The notes under the pieces were generated by a model, which worked only from the letters and a program-made list of their open reading frames with translations, did not search any database and was not told where the DNA came from. A program made the position numbers and the translations under genes. Positions 44,668 to 53,065 of a DNA stretch of 64,000 bases are shown here, in pieces; positions within the stretch are counted from its first letter, which is position 1; each line of letters opens with the position of its first letter. Origin of the DNA: Rhizobium sp. R635 (GTDB lineage: Bacteria; Pseudomonadota; Alphaproteobacteria; Rhizobiales; Rhizobiaceae); the NCBI RefSeq assembly GCF_002211285.1, contig NZ_LOKX01000015.1, positions 32,346 to 96,345 on the forward strand, read 5' to 3'.

Positions 44668-45943
44668 TACCGTTGCGCAAGGCCCTGACATTGACGCGCT
44701 GATGAACGACATCGGCCGCAAGGCAAAGGCATCAGCGCGACCGTTGAGCTTTGCGTCCACCGAGGCGAAGAACAAGGCCCTGAATTCCATGGCCGATGCG
44801 ATCCTGGCGAACAAGGCGCATATTCTTGCCGAAAATGCCAAGGACCTGAAGGACATCGAAGGCACCGAAACGCTTGCCTCCTTCGTCGACCGGCTGACGC
44901 TGAACGACAAGCGCATTGCCGAGATGGCCGAGGGAATCCGCGCCATCGCCGCCCTTGCCGATCCAGTCGGCGAAGTCATCGCCGCCTGGGACCGGCCGAA
45001 CGGCCTGAAGATCGAACGCGTCCGCACGCCGCTCGGCGTCATCGGCGTGATCTTCGAAAGCCGGCCGAACGTCACCGCGGATGCCGGCGCGCTTTGCCTC
45101 AAGGCGGGCAATGCGGTCATCCTGCGCTGCGGCTCGGATTCGCGCCGTTCATCGCAGGCTATCCATGCCTGCATGGTCGAGGGCCTGAAGGCGGCGGGCC
45201 TTCCGGAGCATGCGATCCAGCTCGTTCCGGTGACGGATCGCGCTGCTGTCGGCGCCATGCTGCGCGGCCTCGACGGAGCGATCGACGTCATCGTGCCGCG
45301 CGGCGGCAAGAGCCTGGTTGCCCGGGTGCAGAGCGAGGCCCGGGTGCCGGTTTTCGCCCATCTCGAAGGCCTCTGCCATATCTATGTCGATGCGTCAGCC
45401 GATGTCGAGATGGCGAAGAGGATCGTCGTCAATGCCAAGATGCGTCGCACCGGCATCTGCGGCGCGGCCGAAACGCTGCTCGTCGACGGCTCCGCGATCG
45501 GCACACATCTGACACCGCTGCTCGAGGTTTTGACTGAGGCCGGCTGCGAGATCCGCGCGTCTGCGACGGTGCTGAAGGTCGCGCCCGGCATGAAGCCCGC
45601 GACCGAGGAGGACTGGTCGACCGAATATCTCGACGCGATCATCTCGGTCGCCGTCGTCGACGGCATATCGGGCGCGATCGCCCATATCCAGAAATATTCC
45701 TCGAACCACACCGAGGCCGTCATCGCCGAAGACCCCGGCGTCGTCGAGCGTTTCTTCACCGAAGTCGATTCGGCGATCCTGCTGCACAACGCCTCGACGC
45801 AATTTGCCGATGGCGGCGAGTTCGGCATGGGCGCGGAAATCGGCATCGCCACCGGCAAGATGCATGCCCGCGGCCCCGTCGGCGTCGAACAGCTCACCTC
45901 CTTCAAATACCGGGTGCGCGGTGCCGGACAGACACGACCTTGA
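44660..45943 (+). CDS. proA: Gamma-glutamyl phosphate reductase
   Basis: Second enzyme of proline synthesis, 427 residues, aldehyde-dehydrogenase fold. Motifs: [38 protein letters not shown] and [17 protein letters not shown], where the cysteine in TGICGAAE is the catalytic residue. The start lies within the end of proB, giving translational coupling. Confidence 0.97.
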
Positions 45944-45944
45944 C

Positions 45945-46580
45945 GTGACGACGGAAAAGCTGGACCGGCGCTATCTCCGCATGCCGCACAGCGAGCGCGG
46001 CATGATCGTCGGCCTGTTCGGCGGCTCCTTCAATCCGCCGCATCAGGGCCACGCGCTCGTCGCCGAGATCGCCCTCAAGCGGCTCGGCCTCGACCAACTC
46101 TGGTGGATGGTGACGCCAGGCAATCCGCTGAAAAGTCGCAATCTTCTCGCTCCGCTTGCCGAGCGCATCGCCGAGAGCGAACGGATCGCGGCCGATCCGC
46201 GCATCAAGGTCACCGCGTTCGAACAGACGCTCGGCGTCAGCTACACCGCCAATACGCTTGCCCGCGTCAAGGCCCGCAATCCGCATGTGCATTTCATCTG
46301 GATCATGGGCGCCGACAGCCTGCAGAGCTTTCACAAATGGCAGAAATGGCAGGAGATCGCCCGCACCTTCCCGATCGCCGTGATCGACCGGCCGGGCGCG
46401 ACGCTCTCCTATCTCTCTTCGAAAATGACGCGGACCTTCGATTTCGCCCGCATCGACGAGGATGACGCGCGCGTTCTCTGGAAGAAGCCGGCCCCGGCCT
46501 GGACCTTCATTCACGGGCCGCGCTCCGGCCTGAGCTCGACGGCAATCCGCAACGGCTCACTGCCAGGCAGCGCCGAATAG
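45945..46580 (+). CDS. nadD: Nicotinate-mononucleotide adenylyltransferase
   Basis: Adenylyltransferase of NAD synthesis, 211 residues. It has GLFGGSFNPPHQGHALV (the HxGH nucleotide-binding motif), WWMVTPGNPLK and SGLSSTAIRNG (the ISSTxIR type C-terminal signature). The start is GTG 45945, two bases after the proA stop; MPHSERGMIVGLFGG from 45981 is an alternative. No strong ribosome site precedes either, which suggests coupling with proA. Confidence 0.95.
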   Translation: MTTEKLDRRYLRMPHSERGMIVGLFGGSFNPPHQGHALVAEIALKRLGLDQLWWMVTPGNPLKSRNLLAPLAERIAESERIAADPRIKVTAFEQTLGVSYTANTLARVKARNPHVHFIWIMGADSLQSFHKWQKWQEIARTFPIAVIDRPGATLSYLSSKMTRTFDFARIDEDDARVLWKKPAPAWTFIHGPRSGLSSTAIRNGSLPGSAE

Positions 46581-46599
46581 GCTGATTTTAGGGACATCC

Positions 46600-46725
46600 A
46601 GAAACGAGAAAGCCCGACGGGGGAGGAGATCCGTCGGGCTTATAAACTCGATCGACAACTGGGAGGAGGAGTGTTGTCGATCCTGTCGAACGGCTATGGG
46701 AGGAGGAGAAAGCCGTTTCGATGAG
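46600..46725 (-). ncRNA. ar14/Cuckoo-type small RNA with three CTCCTCC-loop hairpins
   Basis: On the minus strand three consecutive hairpins each show a CTCCTCC loop. Hairpin 1: AACGGCT/AGCCGTT around TTCTCCTCCTCCCAT (46689-46717). Hairpin 2: ATCGACAAC/GTTGTCGAT around ACTCCTCCTCCCA (46651-46681). Hairpin 3: AGCCCGACGG/CCGTCGGGCT around ATCTCCTCCC (46611-46640), followed by TTCTCGTTTC, so it is also the terminator. CTCCTCC is the anti-Shine-Dalgarno sequence, so the loops could bind ribosome sites of mRNAs. The design matches the alphaproteobacterial ar14/Cuckoo RNA family as I recall it. The 5' end is uncertain. Confidence 0.83.
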
Positions 46726-46975
46726 GGTGTTGTACCATATTCCGCAGGAAGGTGAATATCGATTTGTGCAACGCAGCAATGCGGACGATGCAATACGGCG
46801 GGTAGTCAACCCGGAACGCTGCCGTTTTAATCGGCAAGATGCGTGAAATAACCGTTGCCGCCACGGGTCCTTCGGCTTGCCGGCTGGCATCCGAGCTCGT
46901 TGCACATTCATGGATATCGTCTTCTCGGAAAGCCATGCACCTCATGAATAGGTAGGGCCGATCGGCCGCCGATAC

Positions 46976-47043
46976 GGTTATATTTTCGTGGATATATCCC
47001 TAGCCAAACCGTGAGTGTCGTTATATTCGTCGAAATATTTCGA
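46976..47043 (+). promoter_or_regulatory. Candidate ModE operators (Mo-boxes) upstream of modA
   Basis: Two palindromic sites: GGTTATAT-N6-GGATATATCC with the perfect palindrome GGATATATCC at 46990-46999, and CGTTATAT-N8-ATATTTCG with the perfect palindrome TCGAAATATTTCGA at 47030-47043. Both have TATAT-type halves like known Mo-boxes. The second ends 18 bp before the modA start. Confidence 0.5.
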
Positions 47044-47061
47044 ACCCTGGGGAGTGAAAGC

Positions 47062-47853
47062 ATGCAAAACCGCCGCCAATGGATGAAACTCGCAACCGCC
47101 GCGATCGCGGCTTTCTGGCTTGGCGCGGCAGCGCTGCCGGCGCCGGCCGCTGCCGCCGAAAAGCTGACGGTCTTTGCCGCGGCAAGCCTCAAGAACGCAC
47201 TCGACGCCGCCAATGCCGCCTGGGCTGGGGAAAGCGGCAAGGAAGCCGTCGCCTCCTATGCGGCAAGCGGTGCTCTCGCCAAGCAAATCGAAAATGCAGC
47301 GCCTGCCGATATCTTCATCTCGGCCGACCTCGACTGGATGGATTACGTCGCCAAGAAAAACCTGATCAAGACAGACAGCCGGTCGAACCTGCTTGGAAAC
47401 CGGATCGTGCTCGTGGCCGAAAAGGACAAGGCAAAGCCTGTCGAAATCAAGCAGGGCTTCGATCTTGCCGCTTTGCTGGGTGACGGCAAGCTTGCCATGG
47501 GTGAGCCGAAATCGGTTCCCGCCGGCAAATACGGCATGGCCGCGCTCGAAAAGCTCGGCGTCTGGGCATCGGTGGAAAGCAAGGTCGCCGGCGCCGAAAG
47601 TGTGCGCGCCGCCCTCGCTCTCGTCTCCCGCGGCGAAGCACCCTATGGCATCGTCTACCAGACGGACGCGGCCGCCGATAAGGGTGTCGCCATCGTCGGC
47701 ACCTTCCCGGCCGATTCCCATCCGCCGATCATCTATCCGATTGCAATCCTTGCCGAGAGCAAGAACCCGGATGCCGCAGGCTATCTCGACTTCTTGAAAT
47801 CGGACAAGGCAGCCGCCTTCTTCACGGCACAGGGCTTCACCATTCTGAAGTGA
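47062..47853 (+). CDS. modA: Molybdate ABC transporter, periplasmic binding protein
   Basis: Binds molybdate in the periplasm. The 263-residue protein has a signal peptide (MQNRRQWMKLATAAIAAFWL..) ending near AAAAEK, then KLTVFAAASLKNALDAANAA, YAASGALAKQIENAAPADIF and ALVSRGEAPYGIVYQTDA. GGGGAG precedes ATG 47062. A palindromic repeat separates it from modB, which is unusual for an operon. Confidence 0.95.
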   Translation: MQNRRQWMKLATAAIAAFWLGAAALPAPAAAAEKLTVFAAASLKNALDAANAAWAGESGKEAVASYAASGALAKQIENAAPADIFISADLDWMDYVAKKNLIKTDSRSNLLGNRIVLVAEKDKAKPVEIKQGFDLAALLGDGKLAMGEPKSVPAGKYGMAALEKLGVWASVESKVAGAESVRAALALVSRGEAPYGIVYQTDAAADKGVAIVGTFPADSHPPIIYPIAILAESKNPDAAGYLDFLKSDKAAAFFTAQGFTILK

Positions 47854-47933
47854 TTGGGAAGTTGAGATGATTGCGGAATCGACGGCGGCGGCTTAGCGTC
47901 AAGGCCACCGATAAAGTCGATCTACTACTCTTT

Positions 47934-48012
47934 CGTCATGCTCGGGCTTGTCCCAAGCATCTGCTTCCGGTCGATAGGGCAGCAGATCCTCGGCACAAGG
48001 CCGAGGATGACG
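47934..48012. repeat. Dispersed palindromic repeat, copy 2 (inside the mod operon)
   Basis: Left arm starts CGTCATGCTCGGGCTTGTCC at 47934; right arm at 47992-48012 reads GGCACAAGGCCGAGGATGAC plus G. The right arm is identical to that of copy 1 at 10471-10491. The element is in the 231-bp gap between modA and modB. Confidence 0.8.
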
Positions 48013-48084
48013 CCGAGTAAGGAAGGAGGTTTGTCGTCAATCTGAAGCTCGCCTCGGCGTAGCTCGGATTTCCTGGGGGGACGG

Positions 48085-48792
48085 TTGCATTTGAATATAT
48101 TCGGCCTGAGCGATGAGGAATGGACGGCGATACTGCTCAGCCTGCGCGTCTCGATCGTCGCCATGCTGGCAAGCCTGCCCCTCGGCATTCTCGTTGCCCT
48201 GCTGCTCGCCCGCGGCCGCTTCTGGGGCAAGTCGGTGCTGAACGGCATCGTTCACCTGCCGCTGATCCTGCCGCCCGTCGTCACCGGCTTCCTTCTCCTG
48301 ATCCTCTTCGGCCGCCGCGGCCCGATCGGCAGCCTGCTCGAGCAATATTTCGGCATTGTCTTCTCCTTCCGCTGGACGGGCGCTGCGCTTGCCTGCGCGG
48401 TCATGGCTTTTCCGCTGATGGTGCGCAGCATCCGCCTGTCGATCGAAGCGGTCGACCGCAAGCTGGAAGAGGCGGCCGGAACGCTCGGCGCCGGTCCCGC
48501 CTGGGTCTTCCTGACGATCACCCTGCCGCTGACGCTCCCCGGCATCATCGCCGGCATGATCCTGTCCTTCGCCAAGGCCATGGGCGAATTCGGCGCGACG
48601 ATCACCTTCGTCTCCAACATTCCGGGCGAGACCCAGACGCTGCCGGCCGCGATCTACACCTTCACCCAGGTGCCGGGCGGCGATGCCGGCGCACTGCGCC
48701 TGACCTTGGTCGCCATCGTCATATCAATGGCCGCTCTACTTGCCTCCGAGTTCCTTGCCCGCCTCGCCGGCCGGAGGATCGATCCGGAATGA
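48085..48792 (+). CDS. modB: Molybdate ABC transporter, permease
   Basis: Membrane channel for molybdate, 235 residues. Family motifs include [37 protein letters not shown] ([20 protein letters not shown]) and the EAA loop [20 protein letters not shown]. The start is TTG 48085, preceded by GGGGGG at 48075-48080. Its stop overlaps modC as ATGA. Confidence 0.94.
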   Translation: MHLNIFGLSDEEWTAILLSLRVSIVAMLASLPLGILVALLLARGRFWGKSVLNGIVHLPLILPPVVTGFLLLILFGRRGPIGSLLEQYFGIVFSFRWTGAALACAVMAFPLMVRSIRLSIEAVDRKLEEAAGTLGAGPAWVFLTITLPLTLPGIIAGMILSFAKAMGEFGATITFVSNIPGETQTLPAAIYTFTQVPGGDAGALRLTLVAIVISMAALLASEFLARLAGRRIDPE

Positions 48793-49856
48793 CCCTGATC
48801 GTCGAGGCAAAACAAAGGCTCGGCGCCTTTTCGCTCGATGCCGCCTTCACTTCCGAGCGCGGCGTCACCGCGCTGTTCGGCCGCTCCGGCTCCGGCAAGA
48901 CGTCGATGATCCGCATCATCGCCGGCCTTGCCCGGCCCGACCAAGGCCGTGTCATGCTCGACGGCGAAGCCCTGACGGAGACCGCCCGGGGCATCTTCGT
49001 TCCGAAACACCGCCGCCGTTTCGGCTACGTCTTTCAGGAGGCGCGGCTGTTCCCGCATCTGAGCGTCCGCGCCAATCTTTCCTACGGCCGCTGGTTCGCG
49101 CCGGGAGCAGCACGCGGCGAGAGCTTCGACCGCATCGTCGACCTGCTCGGCATCGAGGCACTGCTCGATCGCAGTCCCTCGACGCTTTCCGGCGGCGAGA
49201 AACAGCGCGTCGCGATCGGCCGCGCCCTTCTCTCCTCGCCTCGCCTGCTGCTGATGGACGAGCCGCTCGCCGCCCTGGACGAAGCGCGCAAGGCCGAGAT
49301 CCTGCCCTATCTCGAGCGCTTGCGCGATGAGACCCAAATCCCGATCGTCTATGTGAGCCATGCGATCGCCGAGGTGGCGCGGCTGGCAAACCAGGTCGTC
49401 GTCATGCACGACGGCAAGGTGGAAGCGACCGGCCCAGCCATCGACATATTAAGCCGTCCCTCTGCGGCCTCCGACCGGAAAGAGGCGGGCGCGCTGCTGG
49501 AAGGCACCGTCGAGAGCTTCGACGCGCGCCACCGCCTGTCGATCGTCGCCCTGAAATCCAGCCGGCTGCATGTTCCCGGTGCCGCTCTTTTATCAGGCAG
49601 ACAGGTCCGTATCCGCATTCCGTCCCGCGACGTCATGCTGGCGACCGCAAGGCCGGAGGGCCTCAGCGCGCTCAACATTCTTGAGGGCAGGATCGAAGAC
49701 ATGTCGCCGGACGAAGACGGAACGGTCGAAATCCGGCTCGATTGCGGCGGCGATACCGTTCTCTCGCGCATCACCGCGCTCTCCTGCGAGCGCCTCGATC
49801 TCCAGCCTGGCAAACCCGTCTTCGCCATCATCAAGACAGTTGCCCTGGAAGGCTGA
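48789..49856 (+). CDS. modC: Molybdate ABC transporter, ATP-binding protein
   Basis: ATPase of the molybdate importer, 355 residues. Walker [10 protein letters not shown], signature [16 protein letters not shown], Walker [14 protein letters not shown], and a C-terminal molybdate-binding TOBE/Mop domain (VTDFDARH-like: [20 protein letters not shown]). ATG 48789 overlaps the modB stop. The stop codon abuts the stop of the convergent modE with no gap. Confidence 0.95.
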   Translation: MTLIVEAKQRLGAFSLDAAFTSERGVTALFGRSGSGKTSMIRIIAGLARPDQGRVMLDGEALTETARGIFVPKHRRRFGYVFQEARLFPHLSVRANLSYGRWFAPGAARGESFDRIVDLLGIEALLDRSPSTLSGGEKQRVAIGRALLSSPRLLLMDEPLAALDEARKAEILPYLERLRDETQIPIVYVSHAIAEVARLANQVVVMHDGKVEATGPAIDILSRPSAASDRKEAGALLEGTVESFDARHRLSIVALKSSRLHVPGAALLSGRQVRIRIPSRDVMLATARPEGLSALNILEGRIEDMSPDEDGTVEIRLDCGGDTVLSRITALSCERLDLQPGKPVFAIIKTVALEG

Positions 49857-50234
49857 TCAGCTGCGCCTGACCGGCTGCAGGTTGCGCTTGCCTTCGAGCC
49901 AGGCGAGATCCTCGGCAAGGCTCTCCCGGACCGTCTTTTCCATCCGGCGGAAGCGCTGGAGCAATTCCTCGCCGAACGGCGTCAGCGCCGCGCCGCCGCC
50001 CTTCTGCCCGCCGCGCTGCGATTCCACCACCTGTTCCGAGAACATCCGGTTCATCTCGCTGACGAGCAGCCATGCGCGCCGATAGGACATGTCCATCGCC
50101 CGCCCCGCTGCCGAAATCGACCCGGTCTCGCGGATATGCTCCAGGAGTTCCATCTTGCCGTGACCGAGACGATCCTCATCCGGAAAGCTGATTCGCAGGA
50201 CGGGAACGATTAGTTTTGCAGCCGAGTCGGTCAT
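49857..50234 (-). CDS. modE: ModE-type transcriptional regulator (DNA-binding domain only)
   Basis: Predicted molybdate-responsive repressor of modABC, 125 residues. It has the LysR-like winged helix of ModE: LLEHIRETGSISAAGRAMDM, SYRRAWLLVSEMNRMFSEQV and GGQKGGGAALTPFGEELLQR. The molybdate-binding TOBE/Mop half found in Escherichia coli ModE is absent, as in many alphaproteobacteria. The start is ATG 50234 (MTDSAAKL); an ATG at 50279 is also in frame. Neither has a strong ribosome site. The gene is convergent with modC. Confidence 0.9.
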   Translation of the reverse strand: MTDSAAKLIVPVLRISFPDEDRLGHGKMELLEHIRETGSISAAGRAMDMSYRRAWLLVSEMNRMFSEQVVESQRGGQKGGGAALTPFGEELLQRFRRMEKTVRESLAEDLAWLEGKRNLQPVRRS

Positions 50235-50435
50235 CGAAGCCAAAGATCGTGGAATTTGCCGCACTTTACGCTGCGGCATGGAAACTGTACACCGCCCGGA
50301 AAAAGCAGCTCCGGCGGCAATATTCTTTAATTCTAACGTAAGATCGGGTTTTCCGCTGTTCCGTACGTTAGCGCGTCTTGAAACATTAATGGTTTGATGC
50401 CTATCTTAACCATGATCCGGTCGTAATCGGATCTC

Positions 50436-50888
50436 GTGTTGTGCATAGTTTGTCATTCCAGGAAAGGGAAAGCACTGACAACAGTACACGCCAAGGGAAA
50501 AACGCTCGCCGTTGTCCCGAAGAGTGCGGAACGTGGCGCCGATGCCGCCGCCCGCGCCTTAGAAGCCGTCCTCACCAGCCTCGAGGACTCCAAAGCTGAA
50601 GATATCGTCACCATAGACATTGCCGGAAAATCGGCGCTTGGAGACTACATGGTCGTGGTCTCCGGCCGCTCGAACAGGCATGTCATGGCGATCTCGGATC
50701 ATCTGCTCACCGACCTCAAGGACGACGGCTTCGGACCGGCCCGCGTCGAAGGTCAGGAAGGCGGAGATTGGATCCTGATCGACACCGGTGACATCATCGT
50801 GCATGTGTTCCGCCCCGAAACCCGCGAGTTCTACAACATCGAAAAGATGTGGGCAGCTCCGGATATGGACGAAGAAACACGGCACTGA
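50436..50888 (+). CDS. rsfS: Ribosomal silencing factor RsfS
   Basis: Binds L14 of the large subunit and blocks subunit joining in slow growth. It has the Iojap/RsfS core: EDIVTIDIAGKSALGDYMVVVSGRSNRH, GDWILIDTGDIIVHVFRPETREFYNIEKMW. The frame is open from 50436 but the core N-terminus lies further in. An in-frame CTG at 50475, preceded by AAGGGAAAGCA, would give a 137-residue protein beginning TTVHAKGKTL and could be the true start. It is part of the nadD-rsfS-rlmH block. Confidence 0.93.
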   Translation: MLCIVCHSRKGKALTTVHAKGKTLAVVPKSAERGADAAARALEAVLTSLEDSKAEDIVTIDIAGKSALGDYMVVVSGRSNRHVMAISDHLLTDLKDDGFGPARVEGQEGGDWILIDTGDIIVHVFRPETREFYNIEKMWAAPDMDEETRH

Positions 50889-51004
50889 AAGGCGGACCGG
50901 CCTTTCGTCCGGCGCTTGAGACATGGCATTGATCGGCCGGGACATCTAAACCGGCCCGAGGCGCATTGCGCGTCCAAATGCCGACATGAGCGGGAGCGGG
51001 GCGA

Positions 51005-51487
51005 ATGCGAATTGGTCTTTTTGCGGTGGGACGGCTGAAGTCCGGCCCCGAAAAGGATCTTGTGGCCCGTTACCTCGACCGTTTCGCCAAGGCCGGCGCC
51101 GCTGTCGGCCTCGAATTCAGCCGTGTCGCCGAAGTTGCCGAAAGCCGCGCCTCCAATGCGGACACCCGCAAGCGTGAGGAGGGGGCGATGCTTTTGAAAT
51201 CGCTTGCCGAGGGCAGCATCCTCATTCTTCTCGACGAACGCGGCAAGGCGCTCGACAGCGAAGCCTTCGCCAACCTGCTCGGCAACTATCGCGACCAGGG
51301 CAAACGCGATCTGACGATTGCGATCGGCGGCGCCGACGGTCTTGATCCGGCGCTGTACGACCGCGCCGACGCCACGCTTTGCCTGGGCAAGATGACCTGG
51401 CCGCACCAGATCGTCCGCACGCTGATCGCCGAACAGCTCTATCGCGCCGTGACCATCCTGTCCGGCCACCCCTATCACCGCGTCTGA
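51005..51487 (+). CDS. rlmH: 23S rRNA (pseudouridine1915-N3)-methyltransferase RlmH
   Basis: SPOUT methyltransferase that methylates pseudouridine 1915 in helix 69 of 23S rRNA. The 160-residue protein has MRIGLFAVGRLKSGPEKDL, the knot motif IAIGGADGLDPALYDRAD and the C-terminal signature HQIVRTLIAEQLYRAVTILS then GHPYHR. Its place after rsfS is conserved. Confidence 0.97.
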   Translation: MRIGLFAVGRLKSGPEKDLVARYLDRFAKAGAAVGLEFSRVAEVAESRASNADTRKREEGAMLLKSLAEGSILILLDERGKALDSEAFANLLGNYRDQGKRDLTIAIGGADGLDPALYDRADATLCLGKMTWPHQIVRTLIAEQLYRAVTILSGHPYHRV

Positions 51488-51634
51488 GATCACGCCGGCC
51501 GCGCCATGGGGCCGATGCGTCGGATTGTCACGCAGGCTTGTTTTGCCTGGCCGTTCGTTCTCCGTCAAACTTCCTGGCAATGCGCGTCAAATCAGCTTAG
51601 TCTCCGCGCGATTTGAAAGAGTGCCCAGACCCGC

Positions 51635-53065
51635 ATGACGAGAACATCAACCAGGCGACACCGCATGATCCTGCCGGCTATTGCGGCCGGTTTTGGTGCA
51701 GCGCTGGTCGTCATCTCGGGAAATCCCTTTTCCGTTCAGGCGCAGGATGCCGCATCTGAAGCGGTCCAATCCCCTGCCCCGCCGGCAGCCGCGCCGCCGC
51801 CGCCCGATCCGGCCGCCGAACTCGCCGCCAAACGCGACCAGACCCGCGCCGAGCTCGAAACCCTGTCGAAATCCATCAGCCTTTCCTCGGATAAGGTGAG
51901 CGAGCTTCAGCAAAGCATCGCCAATCTGGAAAAGAGCACGCAAAGCATCCGCCAGGCGCTGATCGATTCCGCCGCCCGCCGCAAGGGGCTCGAAAAACAG
52001 ATCCTCGAAAGCGAGAAGAAGCTTGCCGATCTCGGCGTCAAGGAGGATGGCATCCGCCGCTCCCTGCATGAGCGCCGCGGCCTTCTGGCCGAGGTGCTGG
52101 CAGCACTCCAGCGCATGGGCCGCAACCCGCCGCCAGCCTTGCTCGTCACCCCCGACGACGCGCTTGCTTCGGTGCGCAGCGCCATCCTGCTCGGCGCCGT
52201 CGTGCCAGGCATCCGCAAGGAAACCGACAAGCTTGCCGCAGACCTTGCAAGCCTCGCCGCATTGCAGAGCGCAAGTACAGCCGAAAAGGCCTCCCTGACC
52301 TCGACGATGACGGACGGTATCGAGGAAGAGCGGCGCATGGATATGCTGCTGGCCGAAAACGACAAGCTCAGCCGCAGCAACGCTGCCCAACTCGAGGCTG
52401 AAAGGAAGCGTTCGGAGGAGCTGGCGGGCAAAGCGACCAGCCTCGAAGGCCTTGTCGCCTCGATGGAATCCGAGATCGCCTCGGTGCGCGATGCGGCCGC
52501 CGCCGCACGCCAGGCGGAAGAGAACCGCAGGCTCTTGACGGACGAGCAGCGGGCCCAGGCGAAGGCGCTGGCCGACAGCGGTGTGCCCGATAAAAACCGC
52601 ATTGCGCCCGCATATCCCTTCGGAGAATTGAAGGCGAAATTGGAACTGCCCGTAGCCGGCGATATCCTGCGCCAGTTCGGCGACGCCGACGGCACCGGGC
52701 ACGAGGCCATGGGGATGACCGTCGCCACCAATGCGGAGACGGTGGTAACCGCCCCTGCGGATGGTCTGGTGGTTTTCGCCGGCGCTTTCCGCAGTTACGG
52801 CCAGATGATCATCCTCGACACGGGCGACGGATATCACCTGGTTCTCTCGGGAATGGATACGATCAACACCCGTCAGGGAAAATTCGTTTTCTCCGGCGAG
52901 CCGCTCGCCGTGATGGGAGCGAAAAGAGTGGCAAGCGCAACTGCATTGGCGCTGGAAACGGACCGGCCAACGCTTTACATTGAATTTCGAAAAGACGGTA
53001 AACCGGTCGATTCCCGACCTTGGTGGACCGCCAAAGACACTGGAAAGGCACGCAATGATTCGTAG
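51635..53065 (+). CDS. EnvC-like murein hydrolase activator (coiled coil plus LytM domain)
   Basis: Predicted periplasmic protein that activates cell-wall amidases at division, 476 residues. A signal region (ILPAIAAGFGAALVVISGNP..) is followed by a long coiled coil (ELETLSKSISLSSDKVSELQ and on) and a C-terminal LytM/M23 domain (GHEAMGMTVATNAETVVTAP..GYHLVLSGMDT..). The usual catalytic HxH is not intact, and only single histidines remain, so it is probably a non-enzymatic activator, as EnvC is. Start ATG 51635 or 51665 (MILPAIAAGF). ctpA overlaps its end by 11 bp. Confidence 0.85.
   Translation: MTRTSTRRHRMILPAIAAGFGAALVVISGNPFSVQAQDAASEAVQSPAPPAAAPPPPDPAAELAAKRDQTRAELETLSKSISLSSDKVSELQQSIANLEKSTQSIRQALIDSAARRKGLEKQILESEKKLADLGVKEDGIRRSLHERRGLLAEVLAALQRMGRNPPPALLVTPDDALASVRSAILLGAVVPGIRKETDKLAADLASLAALQSASTAEKASLTSTMTDGIEEERRMDMLLAENDKLSRSNAAQLEAERKRSEELAGKATSLEGLVASMESEIASVRDAAAAARQAEENRRLLTDEQRAQAKALADSGVPDKNRIAPAYPFGELKAKLELPVAGDILRQFGDADGTGHEAMGMTVATNAETVVTAPADGLVVFAGAFRSYGQMIILDTGDGYHLVLSGMDTINTRQGKFVFSGEPLAVMGAKRVASATALALETDRPTLYIEFRKDGKPVDSRPWWTAKDTGKARNDS

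Larger units (their letters stand above)
46581..47061. other. Intergenic region with small RNA and modA promoter
   Basis: About 480 bp. Besides the small RNA (46600-46725) it holds DNA with no further gene (46740-46960) and, at the modA end, two AT-rich palindromes that could be Mo-boxes (46976-46999 and 47019-47043). Confidence 0.6.
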
